DNA of 64,000 bases from an uncultured Lachnospiraceae bacterium (GCA_910579935.1 CAJTVQ010000002.1:62001-126000), one strand, 5' to 3'. Numbered from the stretch's first letter, positions 24,546-33,017 are shown. Program-made: numbers and translations. The notes: generated by a model from the letters alone, not told the origin.

Positions 24546-24770
24546 ATGTATACAGATGTCCGTGAATATATTAACTTATGTCGTGTAAAGCGCGGTAATA
24601 TGTCAGAAGCAGAGCTTGCCCGTAAAACAGGGCAGACACCGCAGAACATGAATAATAAGCATAAAAGGAATACATTCAAAGTATCCGAATTGGAGAAGAT
24701 AGCAGAAGCCTTGGACGCTGAATTGAAAATTTCATTTATTGACAAAGAAACTGGGGAGCCTATTATATAA
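24546..24770 (+). CDS. Small XRE-type helix-turn-helix regulator
   Basis: 74 residues from ATG 24546, which has GGAGGTGG just upstream; the in-frame ATG at 24525 overlaps the -10 box and is not used. The HTH is MSEAELARKTGQTPQNMNNK, followed by KVSELEKIAEALDAELKISF. It is mostly one DNA-binding domain, so it probably works as a dimer. It faces the minus-strand cluster across a palindrome, which suggests control of that cluster and of itself. Confidence 0.78.
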   Translation: MYTDVREYINLCRVKRGNMSEAELARKTGQTPQNMNNKHKRNTFKVSELEKIAEALDAELKISFIDKETGEPII

Positions 24771-24866
24771 AATCTCCCATGACAAGGGGCGGCAGTGACG
24801 CAATAGTTTATAAGAGTATTATCAGATGAGGCAAGTAAATCTGATGAACGGAAAGGAGAATACAGA

Positions 24867-25034
24867 ATGTTGGAGGTAATGGACGAAATGGCAATTAGCG
24901 AAAAGGAAATGAAGTTGCTTATGAACTTTGTAAAAGACGATTTGAAAGAAGCAAGGGACAGCGAAGACGTAGAAAAGAAAAACAGCAAGATTGACAGGGT
25001 ACTGGAACACATTCAGCAATATTTAGAGGATTAG
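24867..25034 (+). CDS. Small 55-residue helical protein at prophage right end
   Basis: It starts MLEVMDEMAISEKEMKLLMN and ends VLEHIQQYLED, with an AAGGAGA ribosome site. It is almost entirely charged helix, probably a coiled coil. It is the last gene before the prophage end and is followed at once by a terminator. No family is recognised; it may share a transcript with the HTH gene. Confidence 0.55.
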   Translation: MLEVMDEMAISEKEMKLLMNFVKDDLKEARDSEDVEKKNSKIDRVLEHIQQYLED

Positions 25035-25041
25035 GAAAGAG

Positions 25042-25071
25042 AGAGCGGAACTTGCCACCGCTCTTTTTTTG
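25042..25071 (+). terminator. Intrinsic terminator at prophage right end
   Basis: The 7-base stem AGAGCGG (25042-25048) and CCGCTCT (25058-25064) has a 9-base loop and a run of eight T at 25064-25070. It shields the interrupted host gene beyond from phage transcription. Confidence 0.85.
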
Positions 25072-25095
25072 TTCAATATAATATTTATATGGGTA
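25071..25095. other. Probable location of attR (prophage-host junction)
   Basis: The phage-side terminator ends at about 25,071, and M23 peptidase coding sequence is already in frame at GTPIIA (from 25092). The junction must fall close to this interval. The core repeat cannot be identified because its partner at the left end is outside the window. Confidence 0.45.
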
Positions 25096-25580
25096 CACCC
25101 ATCATAGCGATCGAGTCCGGCTATGTGGAAGCCATCGGCTGGAACCAGTACGGAGGCTGGCGGCTGGGCATCCGCAGTTTTGACGGGAAACGCTACTATT
25201 ATTACGCGCATTTAAGGCAGAATTTCCCTTATTTTAAAGAATTGGAAGAAGGAAGCGTAGTGACCGCAGGGCAGGTGATCGGTTACATGGGGCATACCGG
25301 TTACAGTAAGAAGGAAAACGTGAACAACATTGATATAACCCATCTGCACTGGGGACTGCAGCTTATTTTTGATGAATCCCAAAAAGAAGGAAATAATGAA
25401 ATATGGATCGACTGTTACAGCCTGACGCGCTTTCTCTATAAAAACCGTTCGGAGACGGTAAAAAATGAGGAAACAAAAGAATGGCACCGCGTATATGAAA
25501 TGAAAGACCCGGCAGTGGAGGTTTATGAGAAAGGAAAAAAAGCAAAAGCAGCATCCGGTGGCGGGGAAGCGGAGCAGTGA
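25086..25580 (+). pseudogene. M23 (LytM-type) peptidase gene, C-terminal half left by prophage insertion
   Basis: From GTPIIAIESGYVEAIGW the reading matches Lachnospiraceae M23 wall hydrolases: GGWRLGIRSFDGKRYYYYAH, VTAGQVIGYMGHTGYSKKEN, and the H-x-H zinc motif in THLHWGLQL. The N-terminal half with signal sequence and the first zinc ligands (HxxxD) is absent, and phage sequence begins exactly there. The remaining ATG at 25089 has no ribosome site. The left half should lie at the other prophage end. Excision could restore the gene. Confidence 0.8.
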
Positions 25581-25650
25581 CGGACACATTTCCCGGAGTC
25601 CAAAGTAAATTTACACATAATTCATAAGCTGTAATTGTGCAAAATTCTGA

Positions 25651-25695
25651 TTGTGTGGTCTTTCCGGAACTGTTATCATAAAAGCAAACGTTTGC
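25651..25695 (+). promoter_or_regulatory. Promoter and operator of the LacI-family regulator
   Basis: TTGTGT at 25651-25656 and TATCAT at 25674-25679 are separated by 17 bases. A perfect 12-base palindrome, GCAAACGTTTGC, at 25684-25695 lies over the expected start point. Its central CG is typical of LacI-family operators, so the regulator probably represses itself. Confidence 0.75.
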
Positions 25696-25719
25696 GCGAT
25701 GAAGGGAAAGGATAACGGG

Positions 25720-26706
25720 ATGAAGACGATTCATGATGTGGCAAAAGCGCTGGGCGTATCAACCAGTACGGTTTCCAGAGCGATATCAGGAAAGGGGAGG
25801 ATTGGGAAAGAGACAAGGGAAAGGGTTCTGAAGTATATTGAGGAAAACGGCTACTATCCGAATGCCGTGGCACAGAGTCTTGCGCAGGCGAGGACGAATA
25901 ATATCGCGATCATCCTTCCGAAAGTCGATTCGCTGGTAGATATGCCGTTCTTCCATACCTGTATGTACGCAGTGGAGGAAGTGGCTCAGGCCAATGATTA
26001 TGATATATTGGTGGTAGTGACGCATGGCAGGGATACAAGACCTTTGGAACGTCTGATCTTAAACCGCAAAGTGGACGGAATGATACTGACCAGTACGTAT
26101 GTGGAGGACTGTTTTGTTCCGCTTCTAAAAGAAAAGAAGATACCGTTTGTTACGATCGGGACGGTGATGGATGAGGAAGTGGTTCAGGTTGACAATAATA
26201 ACGCCGGAGCGTGCATGGAGCTGACCAGTGTGCTTCTGTCCAAGGGAATGGAACATATCGCCTATTTGGGAGGCAGCATGGAGCAGATGGTCAACCGGCG
26301 CCGGTATGAAGGATTTGCGGAAGCTTACAGCCGGTTCGGAAGGAGACCGGAGGAGGATATCGTATATCTTGACCTGGACAGCAAAGTGACGATTGAAAAA
26401 GCAGTGGACAGGCTTTTGGAACAGAAAACGGACTGCATGCTCTGCCAGGATGATTTCATCTGCAATGAAGTGGTGCATATGCTGGCGGACAGGGGGGTAA
26501 GGATACCGGAAGACATGAAAGTGGCATCCTGCCATTACAGCAGGATACTGGAAAATTATCCGGTAACGATATCCTCACTGAAATTTGACATCGGAGCGCT
26601 GGCAGGTACCGCGTGCAGAGTGTTGTTCGAGCTGATAGACGGAAAAGAAGTGGCGGGGAAAACCGTGCTGGAGTATGAAATAAGCCTGAAAGAATCTACC
26701 AAATAA
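25720..26706 (+). CDS. ganR: LacI-family transcription regulator (GanR-like)
   Basis: 328 residues from ATG 25720 (MKTIHDVAKALGVSTSTVSR), the normal start of the family; upstream in-frame codons cover the operator and are not coding. It has an N-terminal HTH plus hinge helix (residues 1-55) and then a periplasmic-binding-protein-like sugar sensor (IAIILPKVDSLVDMPFFHTC onward). It stands directly before a galactan-type operon, whose promoter carries a dyad just after the -10 box. The symbol follows the Bacillus gan layout and is inferred. A bound galacto-oligosaccharide would be the expected inducer. Confidence 0.8.
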   Translation: MKTIHDVAKALGVSTSTVSRAISGKGRIGKETRERVLKYIEENGYYPNAVAQSLAQARTNNIAIILPKVDSLVDMPFFHTCMYAVEEVAQANDYDILVVVTHGRDTRPLERLILNRKVDGMILTSTYVEDCFVPLLKEKKIPFVTIGTVMDEEVVQVDNNNAGACMELTSVLLSKGMEHIAYLGGSMEQMVNRRRYEGFAEAYSRFGRRPEEDIVYLDLDSKVTIEKAVDRLLEQKTDCMLCQDDFICNEVVHMLADRGVRIPEDMKVASCHYSRILENYPVTISSLKFDIGALAGTACRVLFELIDGKEVAGKTVLEYEISLKESTK

Positions 26707-26866
26707 TGGAAAAGGGCGTACGGGAAAGGGGTAAAAGAAGACATAGGGCAACCGCTTGATATGTTTTCTGTGTTCCGCGGGAAAAACAGTAAGAAATAAA
26801 ATCTTTTTTGAAAAAATTGTTTAAAATTAACAAAAATAGCTTTTGAATGTCAGCACATTTTATAAG

Positions 26867-26937
26867 TTGACAGAGTTCCCCTGACTTGATAAAATTAAAA
26901 AGTAGACAAGCGGTTGCGCAAATAGCGCAAAGCCGCT
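26867..26937 (+). promoter_or_regulatory. Promoter and dyad operator of galactan transport operon
   Basis: TTGACA at 26867-26872 and TAAAAT at 26890-26895 are separated by 17 bases. From 26909 to 26937 lies a near-perfect dyad: AGCGG-TTGCGC on the left and GCGCAA-A-GCCGCT on the right around AAATA. Its place just after the start point suits a LacI-type roadblock operator, or a leader hairpin. Confidence 0.7.
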
Positions 26938-26958
26938 GAAAGATAGGAGGAGAAAGAT

Positions 26959-28320
26959 ATGAATATGAAAAAGTTGACCGCATTTTTACTTGCAGCAACT
27001 ATGACGTTCTCACTGGCAGCCTGCGGGAATCCGGAAGTTGCAGGAGACAGTTCCGCACCGGCGGAAACAGCGCCTGCTGCGGAGACACCGGCAGAGACAC
27101 CGGCAGAGACAGCGCCTGAACAGGCAGAAGTACCGGCGGAAAAGCAGGATGTAAGCCTCAGAATATGGGGGGCAGAAGAAGATCAGGCAATGCTTCAGGG
27201 GATGATTGATGCATTTGCAGAGCATTACGCAGACTATGCAAACTTCAGCATTGAACTCGGCGTGGAGTCTGAATCGACTGCAAAAGATACTGTTCTGACA
27301 GATATCGAAGCAGCAGCAGATGTATATGCTTTCGCATCTGACCAGTTGGTTGACCTTGTAAATGCAGGCGCATTGCAGTCTATTGATGAAATGGATGGCG
27401 CATTGCAGGCCTATGCAGGCAAGAGTGTGGCAGACATCAAGGCAGCGAATGTGGATGGCGCAGTAGAAGCATCTACATATAACAATACCCTTTATGCATT
27501 CCCGATGAGCGCGGACAACGGGTATTTTCTGTTCTATGATTCCAGCGTGCTCAGTGCGGATGATGTAAAAAGTTGGGATGCCATGCTTACAAAGGCGGGC
27601 GAGGCTGGTAAGAAAGTCGGCATGACAATCGCTTCCGGCTGGTACAATGCATCTTTCTTCTATGGTGCAGGATTTACCACAGGGCTGAATGCGGACGGAA
27701 CCACTGCAATCGACTGGAACGGTACGGCAGACGTAAGCGGTGTGGAAGTAACAAAGGGTATGCTGGATATTGCTTCTAACAGTGCATTCCTTGCCGTTGC
27801 GGATGGTGATATCTCTAACCAGATTGCTTCCGGTCAGCTTTGTGCGGCAGTATCCGGTACATGGGATGCCCTTGCGGCACAGGAAGCATTCGGTGATGGC
27901 TATGCAGCAACGAAACTTCCTACCTTTACGGCAGGCGGCAAAGAGATTCAGCAGGCAGCCGTAGTAGGATATAAGATGGTTGCGGTAAATGCTTATTCCC
28001 AGAATGCAGGATGGGCAGCGCTGCTGGCAGAGTGGATCACCAATGAAGAAAATCAGGCAATCCGTTTTGCAACGCGTGAAGTTGGGCCTTCCAATAAGGT
28101 AGTGGCTGATTCCGGCGAAGTAGCGGCGAACGTGGCAATCGCAGCATTGGCAGAACAGTCCGCATATGGTGTAGTGCAGACAGTAGGCGGCAACTTCTGG
28201 GATCCTACAGCTACTTTCGGTGAAATGATCGCGCAGGGAAGTCTTGTAAGGGATGATGACGCAGCAATCCAGACCGCGCTGGATACAATGGTAGAAGGTG
28301 TCAGCGCAGCGGTACAATAA
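26959..28320 (+). CDS. ganS: ABC sugar-binding lipoprotein (GanS-like, CUT1)
   Basis: A 453-residue secreted lipoprotein. The signal peptide runs to the lipobox LAAC (Cys22 or nearby). A Pro/Ala/Glu/Thr-rich linker follows with repeated PAET units (residues 34-60). The MalE-type binding fold starts at VSLRIWGAEEDQAMLQGMID. Aromatic residues such as SGWYNASFFYGAGF and GGNFWDP fit an oligosaccharide site. It is the first gene of the operon, with AGGAGG 8 bases before ATG. Its order with two MalFG permeases, GH42 and GH53 suggests galacto-oligosaccharides as substrate. Confidence 0.85.
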   Translation: MNMKKLTAFLLAATMTFSLAACGNPEVAGDSSAPAETAPAAETPAETPAETAPEQAEVPAEKQDVSLRIWGAEEDQAMLQGMIDAFAEHYADYANFSIELGVESESTAKDTVLTDIEAAADVYAFASDQLVDLVNAGALQSIDEMDGALQAYAGKSVADIKAANVDGAVEASTYNNTLYAFPMSADNGYFLFYDSSVLSADDVKSWDAMLTKAGEAGKKVGMTIASGWYNASFFYGAGFTTGLNADGTTAIDWNGTADVSGVEVTKGMLDIASNSAFLAVADGDISNQIASGQLCAAVSGTWDALAAQEAFGDGYAATKLPTFTAGGKEIQQAAVVGYKMVAVNAYSQNAGWAALLAEWITNEENQAIRFATREVGPSNKVVADSGEVAANVAIAALAEQSAYGVVQTVGGNFWDPTATFGEMIAQGSLVRDDDAAIQTALDTMVEGVSAAVQ

Positions 28321-28382
28321 ACGGCAGCCAGTCCTTCAGGCTGGCAGTTAAAATTGAGACGCTTAGGCGGATGAATGAAAAA

Positions 28383-28421
28383 GGGGCGTCGCGAGGCTGT
28401 GAAGTTGCGTAGCGACGCCCC
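28383..28421 (+). terminator. Strong hairpin between binding-protein and permease genes
   Basis: GGGGCGTCGC at 28383-28392 pairs perfectly with GCGACGCCCC at 28412-28421, extended by AAA and TTT with one bulge. It is likely a partial terminator or 3' stabiliser that keeps binding-protein mRNA above permease mRNA. Confidence 0.72.
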
Positions 28422-28500
28422 CTTTATCTCCTAGATTATTCCCAGGAAAGATGGGATTGTGTTACATGGAGCAGAAAAGTAGAACGAAAGGGGTGGAAAG

Positions 28501-29946
28501 ATGGAGCGGGTAAAAACAGCACTTGGTTCCTTCTTCGGTGCGATCGGAGGCTTTTTCAAAAAATTTGGAACCGCGGTAGCGCAAGGAGATATTTTTGTAA
28601 AGTTATCCCTGCTTTGGATGGGAGCCGGATATTGCAGAAGAAAACAGTTTATTAAAGCTATTCTGATCACTATTTTTGAGGTGGCGGTCATAGCATTTAC
28701 TTTTGGCTTTGCTTTGGACTATGTGTCGAAGTTCAGTACTTTGGGTACGGTACAGCAGGAATCAGTATTCAATGTTATGACAATGAAAAATGAATTTAAC
28801 GATTACGATCATTCCTTTTTAATTTTGCTGATGTCGCTGGTCAGCTTTGTTGTATGGATTATTTTCGCCGTCATATATCTGAATAATGTCATTCATGCTT
28901 TTGAGCTGCAGAAGCTGGAAGAAAGTGGAAAGCATATTAATACATTCAGGGAAGACATGAGGGAATTTTTAAACAGGAAATTCCACATCACACTGCTTAC
29001 GCTTCCGGTGGTAGGTATTATCATATTCACGGTCATACCGTTTTTTGTATTGTTTTTAGTGGCATTTACGAATTATGACCAGCAGCATATGCCTCCCAGT
29101 GCATTGTTTACATGGGTAGGTTTCCGGAACTTCAGGGATTTATTCAGCAGCGGCGGTCTGACAGTTACGTTTGGCTATGCATTTGTAAGGGTTTTGGCAT
29201 GGACGCTCATATGGGCGGTGTTTGCTACTTTTACGACTTATATCGGGGGTATTCTTTTATCCCTGCTGATCAATCATAAGAATACGAAGCTGCCGAGAAT
29301 GTGGCGTACGCTTTTTATCATTACCATTGCGGTTCCCCAGTTCGTATCCCTGCTGCTGGTGCGGAACTTCTTTGCTAACAACGGTATTGCCAATACGTTC
29401 TGTGCCAATATAGGACTGACCGGATGGCTGAGGGATATCGGGGCGATTTCCACCAGTTATATTCCGTTCCTGTCGGCGCCGGGATGGGCGCATGTGATGA
29501 TTGTTATCATCAATATATGGGTCGGCGTGCCGTACCAGATGCTGATCGCAACAGGCGTTCTGATGAACATTCCTACTGAGCAGATGGAAAGCGCGAAGAT
29601 TGACGGGGCTACTCCCAGACAGATTTTTGTACACATTACGATGCCTTATGTGCTGTTTATTACGGGACCGTCACTGGTTACGGATTTTGTAAAGAACATA
29701 AACAACTTCAACGTGATCTTCCTGCTGACCAATGGCGTATTTACCACAACGAACCAGCTCATGGCAAACTCGCAGGCAAAAGAAGTGGATCTGCTCGTCA
29801 CATGGCTGTATACCCTGACGCAGGACTATTACAATTACAAGATGGCGTCTGCCATAGGTATCATTGTATTCCTGATCTGTGCGGTATTCACCCTTGTTTC
29901 GTTTAACCGCCTGATCCAGGGTGACAGAGAGGAGGCATACCGGTAA
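28501..29946 (+). CDS. ganP: ABC sugar permease, MalF-like (GanP-like)
   Basis: A 481-residue inner membrane subunit. A long N-terminal part (first about 110 residues, with helices near 60-80 and 112-135) precedes the permease core, as in MalF-type GanP. The EAA-type coupling loop is seen as MESAKIDGATPRQIFVHITMP. It joins GanQ to form the channel. No ATPase gene is present in the locus, so a shared MsmX-type ATPase elsewhere is expected. It has a GGGGTGG ribosome site, and its stop overlaps the next start (TAATG). Confidence 0.85.
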   Translation: MERVKTALGSFFGAIGGFFKKFGTAVAQGDIFVKLSLLWMGAGYCRRKQFIKAILITIFEVAVIAFTFGFALDYVSKFSTLGTVQQESVFNVMTMKNEFNDYDHSFLILLMSLVSFVVWIIFAVIYLNNVIHAFELQKLEESGKHINTFREDMREFLNRKFHITLLTLPVVGIIIFTVIPFFVLFLVAFTNYDQQHMPPSALFTWVGFRNFRDLFSSGGLTVTFGYAFVRVLAWTLIWAVFATFTTYIGGILLSLLINHKNTKLPRMWRTLFIITIAVPQFVSLLLVRNFFANNGIANTFCANIGLTGWLRDIGAISTSYIPFLSAPGWAHVMIVIINIWVGVPYQMLIATGVLMNIPTEQMESAKIDGATPRQIFVHITMPYVLFITGPSLVTDFVKNINNFNVIFLLTNGVFTTTNQLMANSQAKEVDLLVTWLYTLTQDYYNYKMASAIGIIVFLICAVFTLVSFNRLIQGDREEAYR

Positions 29947-30791
29947 TGAAGAAAAAATATATTGATATGATATGGAGGCATGTATTGCTGGCATTCCTTG
30001 CATTTATATGGTTGATTCCCATTGTGTGGCTGTTTGTAACATCCTTTAGTACCTATCCGGGAAGGAATACTTCCACGTTTTTCCCGGAACATTGGACACT
30101 GAACAATTATAAGAACCTGCTGTTTGCAGCAGACAGTGTGGCGCAGTTTCCGAACTGGTTTAAAAATACCTTTATCGTTGCGTGCTGCAGTTGTATTATT
30201 TCCAGCGCGTTTGTGCTGATGGTGGCATATGCAACTTCCTGTATGCGGTTTAAGATGCGGAAACCTTTGATGAATATCGGTGTTATCCTGAATCTGTTTC
30301 CGGGCTTTTTGTCCATGATCGCCGTGTATTTCATTCTCCGTACGCTGAACCTGACCAATAATCATTGGGGACTGGTGCTGGTGTATTCGGCATCTTCCGG
30401 TTTGGGCTACCTGATCGCAAAGGGATTTTTTGATACGATTCCGGCGTCTTTGCGTGAAGCGGCTTATCTGGACGGGGCAAGTGAAGCGACCATTTTCTAT
30501 AAAGTCGTAGTGCCTATGAGCCAGCCGATCATTGTATATACGGTCATCAGTTCCTTTCTGGCTCCGTGGATGGATTTTGTATTTGCAAAGATGATACTGA
30601 ATGCAGGTATTTCCTCCAAGTGGACAGTATCCATCGGTTTGTTCAATATGCTGGATAAGAGTCTGATCAACACATACTTTACGCAGTTCTGCGCGGGCGG
30701 TGTACTGGTGTCCATACCGATTTCCGCGCTGTTTGTGATCATGCAGAAGTTCTATGTAGAAGGTGTTACAGGCGGTTCCGTGAAAGGTTAA
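29946..30791 (+). CDS. ganQ: ABC sugar permease, MalG-like (GanQ-like)
   Basis: 281 residues with six membrane helices. The N-terminus is HVLLAFLAFIWLIPIVWLFV and the EAA loop is LREAAYLDGASEATIFYKVV. The C-terminus ends in KFYVEGVTGGSVKG, the usual MalG close. Translation is coupled to GanP by a one-base overlap. It forms the second half of the oligosaccharide channel. Confidence 0.88.
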   Translation: MKKKYIDMIWRHVLLAFLAFIWLIPIVWLFVTSFSTYPGRNTSTFFPEHWTLNNYKNLLFAADSVAQFPNWFKNTFIVACCSCIISSAFVLMVAYATSCMRFKMRKPLMNIGVILNLFPGFLSMIAVYFILRTLNLTNNHWGLVLVYSASSGLGYLIAKGFFDTIPASLREAAYLDGASEATIFYKVVVPMSQPIIVYTVISSFLAPWMDFVFAKMILNAGISSKWTVSIGLFNMLDKSLINTYFTQFCAGGVLVSIPISALFVIMQKFYVEGVTGGSVKG

Positions 30792-30902
30792 AAGCAGTTT
30801 GTCCCATGTGCGTGGATTGGCTGTGCAGACATGGCTGGTCCATGGCATGAGACAGGTTTTTCAAAAAAATATGCCGGTTGTCGGCAGGAACAGAGGTAGA
30901 AT

Positions 30903-32729
30903 ATGAGTGATTTTATTGTAAACATCATCCATCGGCCGGAAATGGTTCCCGAATATGCGGAGAAAGTAACCGGACATGGAAAAGAAGAAGATATCGGAAG
31001 GACGGCGCTTCTTACGGAGTCTTTGGATATCTTCAAATACCAGCAGGAGACAGCCCATAAGAATGGGTTGAAAACAACGATTCAGATGACGTATGCTTCA
31101 TTATTTAATGAGGAAGCAATTCAGATTGCCAAGGAACATCATGAGAAATATGGAGACGAGATTTCCTTGTCCCTGCTTGGACTGCCCTGCACGGAATTCC
31201 GTGAGAAGTATAAGACAAAGGACTTCTGTATCTGGATGTTTTCTATGGAGGACAAGAAGCGCATTGTGGATGATGTGTTCGGAAAATTCCATGATACCTT
31301 CGGTTTTTATCCGGAATCTACCGGGTCTTATTACATGGATGCGGATTTGACCAACTATATCAAAGAGAAATATCCGATGGTGAAGTGTGCGGTTGCCACC
31401 TGCTGGGAGGAAGGTCCGAAGGCGTATCATACCTGTAATAATTCATGGTATACGTTTATGGACGGCGGCCCGTGGAATCCGTGGATTCCTTCCAAACAAA
31501 ATACCCATGCACCGGCGGCAAATGAGGCAGAGGACAGCGGCATCGTGGCGATCCCTCACTTATCCAGGGATTTGCTGGCATGTTATGACGGGAACGGCTC
31601 CAATTTCGGCACCCATCCCCAGAATGTACTGCGCGGTATGATTTACGATACAGAGACTTGGGATTTCCCTTATTTGTTCAATCTGATTGACCAGTACAGG
31701 GATCTGGAAAAATACAACAACGGCTATGCTTATAACATGATGTTTGTAGGTCCTGCATGGCTGAATAAGATGGGACGCTGGGAAGCACCGTATGAACTTT
31801 TGAAGAAGAGTTATGAAGAAGGCATGGCATACTACGGAAACCTGAAAAAAGAAGGTAAGCTGATAGATATGACCATGGCGGAATTTGCAGATTACTATCG
31901 TGAGAAGAAGACTTATGAAGAACCGGAATGTGCGCTCTGGAGAGACATCCTGTATGGTTCGGACAAGCAGTTGTTCTGGTACTGCGATCCCTACATGAGG
32001 GTCTGCGTTAATATGGACCAGGGCGGAGCTATCGTGGATCTGCGTCCTTATGCGGCGAAGCTGGAATGGCCGGTTGGTATCGGTACGAAGCATGTGACGG
32101 ATGCCTCTTATCCGTTCTTAATCCAGGAGAAGTACCGTGCCGGATATTTCACTCATTATGCAGGGGAAGGCACAATCAGAAGTGCGAAGCTGAAATATAA
32201 GGGTGAGGAAGTGGATTTGTGTCTGTGCCGTACAAAAGCTCATTTTACCAAGGAAGGAAAGACAAGAATCCTGACGCTGGATCCTGTGGAAATTGAATTT
32301 TATGATTTAACTGTGACATTGCAGAGTGTGATTTCCTTTGAAGAAGGAAGCTCCGATATTAAGATAGAGAGAAAGATTCTGAATATGAGCAATCCTGATG
32401 CCGAAGTGGAAATTAACGAATACATGGTGGCATGTTACGGAACAACGGAGTATTCCGAGGATATGACGGGTATTACTCTTGCCTGTGGGCAGGAAACGCT
32501 GTCCTATGAGTACAAGTGCAGGGAGATGGAAAAGGAAGGGGCAGCGGAAGTATCCGCAGTGATTCCGCCCATTGAAACTAAGGTATCCATGAAGGCATCG
32601 AACGGGGAAGCCGTGGGGTATGTAAAAGAAGGATATGCATTCTCACCGATGTTTACCCTTGGATATACCAAAAATCTGAAAGATAAGGAGGAATTTGCGA
32701 CATGGCTCAGGCTGGAAAAGGCAAATTAA
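30903..32729 (+). CDS. Two-domain protein of unknown function in the galactan operon (DUF3863/DUF3864-like)
   Basis: A 608-residue cytoplasmic protein without a signal peptide. The N-terminal 330 residues look like an alpha/beta barrel (TTIQMTYASLFNEEAIQIAK, HDTFGFYPESTGSYYMDADL, VATCWEEGPKAYH, VAIPHLSRDLLACYDGNG), with the feel of GH57- or deacetylase-type folds. The C-terminal 230 residues are beta-rich (DLTVTLQSVISFEEGSSDIK). I associate it with DUF3863/DUF3864, from memory only. Its place between transporter and GH42 suggests processing of the imported oligosaccharide. The end overlaps a zinc-ribbon gene by 28 bases. Confidence 0.6.
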   Translation: MSDFIVNIIHRPEMVPEYAEKVTGHGKEEDIGRTALLTESLDIFKYQQETAHKNGLKTTIQMTYASLFNEEAIQIAKEHHEKYGDEISLSLLGLPCTEFREKYKTKDFCIWMFSMEDKKRIVDDVFGKFHDTFGFYPESTGSYYMDADLTNYIKEKYPMVKCAVATCWEEGPKAYHTCNNSWYTFMDGGPWNPWIPSKQNTHAPAANEAEDSGIVAIPHLSRDLLACYDGNGSNFGTHPQNVLRGMIYDTETWDFPYLFNLIDQYRDLEKYNNGYAYNMMFVGPAWLNKMGRWEAPYELLKKSYEEGMAYYGNLKKEGKLIDMTMAEFADYYREKKTYEEPECALWRDILYGSDKQLFWYCDPYMRVCVNMDQGGAIVDLRPYAAKLEWPVGIGTKHVTDASYPFLIQEKYRAGYFTHYAGEGTIRSAKLKYKGEEVDLCLCRTKAHFTKEGKTRILTLDPVEIEFYDLTVTLQSVISFEEGSSDIKIERKILNMSNPDAEVEINEYMVACYGTTEYSEDMTGITLACGQETLSYEYKCREMEKEGAAEVSAVIPPIETKVSMKASNGEAVGYVKEGYAFSPMFTLGYTKNLKDKEEFATWLRLEKAN

Positions 32730-32920
32730 ATTATAGGTGTCCTTCTTGCTTTATGAGGGATTTGGATTTGGATATGTTCTATGATAAGGATAAAAAAGAG
32801 TATTATTGCATCAGATGCCAGTACCGGGGGACGGAAGAAGATGTTTTGGAGAAAAACCAGCTGGCAAGGTTCCGTTATGGTGCAATAGCAAAGAGATATA
32901 CGAAGTTTGATTTTGATTAA
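32702..32920 (+). CDS. Small zinc-ribbon protein
   Basis: 72 residues with two CxxC knuckles, CPSC near residue 13 and CIRC near residue 36, and a charged C-terminal helix. It starts inside the end of the preceding gene in another frame, with GGAGG 10 bases upstream, so the two are translationally coupled. It may be a subunit or regulator of the upstream protein. No family name can be given. Confidence 0.7.
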   Translation: MAQAGKGKLNYRCPSCFMRDLDLDMFYDKDKKEYYCIRCQYRGTEEDVLEKNQLARFRYGAIAKRYTKFDFD

Positions 32921-32933
32921 CTTCCGTGATCCG

Positions 32934-32977
32934 GAATGGGCGGATACCTGTAACCGTGAAGGTATCTGAACTGTTAC
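32934..32977 (+). repeat. Dispersed intergenic repeat, copy 1
   Basis: GGAATGGGCGGATACCTG is followed by a core whose segments are GATACC (32943-32948), GTAACCG (32950-32956), GGTATC (32961-32966) and CTGTTAC (32971-32977). Segment 1 pairs with 3 perfectly and 2 with 4 with one mismatch, giving interleaved pairing. It lies 14 bases after the zinc-ribbon stop. Confidence 0.8.
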
Positions 32978-33017
32978 AGCGGAATGGAGCGAGGGAAGCG
33001 TCCGTAACATATTATGG

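Larger units (their letters stand above)
1..25085. mobile_element. Prophage, right-hand portion (late genes to right end)
   Basis: Continuous phage gene order on the plus strand runs from terminase through head, tail, fibres and lysis, followed by a short accessory cluster. The head genes match the lambda order (terminase, gpW-like, portal, protease/scaffold, decoration, capsid). The tail genes match the P2 contractile order (sheath, tube, chaperone, tape measure, X, D, V, U, W, J, I, fibre). The left end, integrase, immunity and replication genes are outside the window. The right end is placed near 25,071-25,095 because a phage-side terminator is followed at once by an M23 peptidase gene lacking its N-terminal half. 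Whether the prophage can still excise cannot be judged from this part alone, but every structural gene seen is open. Confidence 0.93.

Noticed and set aside
25684..25695. GCAAACGTTTGC read as a catabolite (CcpA) site
   Set aside because: It lacks the flanking bases of a cre consensus and is perfectly symmetric over the regulator's own start point, so self-control by the adjacent LacI protein is the simpler reading.
27010..28317. 435-codon minus-strand open frame opposite ganS
   Set aside because: Exact antisense of a strong lipoprotein gene; cysteine- and arginine-rich product of low complexity typical of a shadow frame, with no ribosome site.
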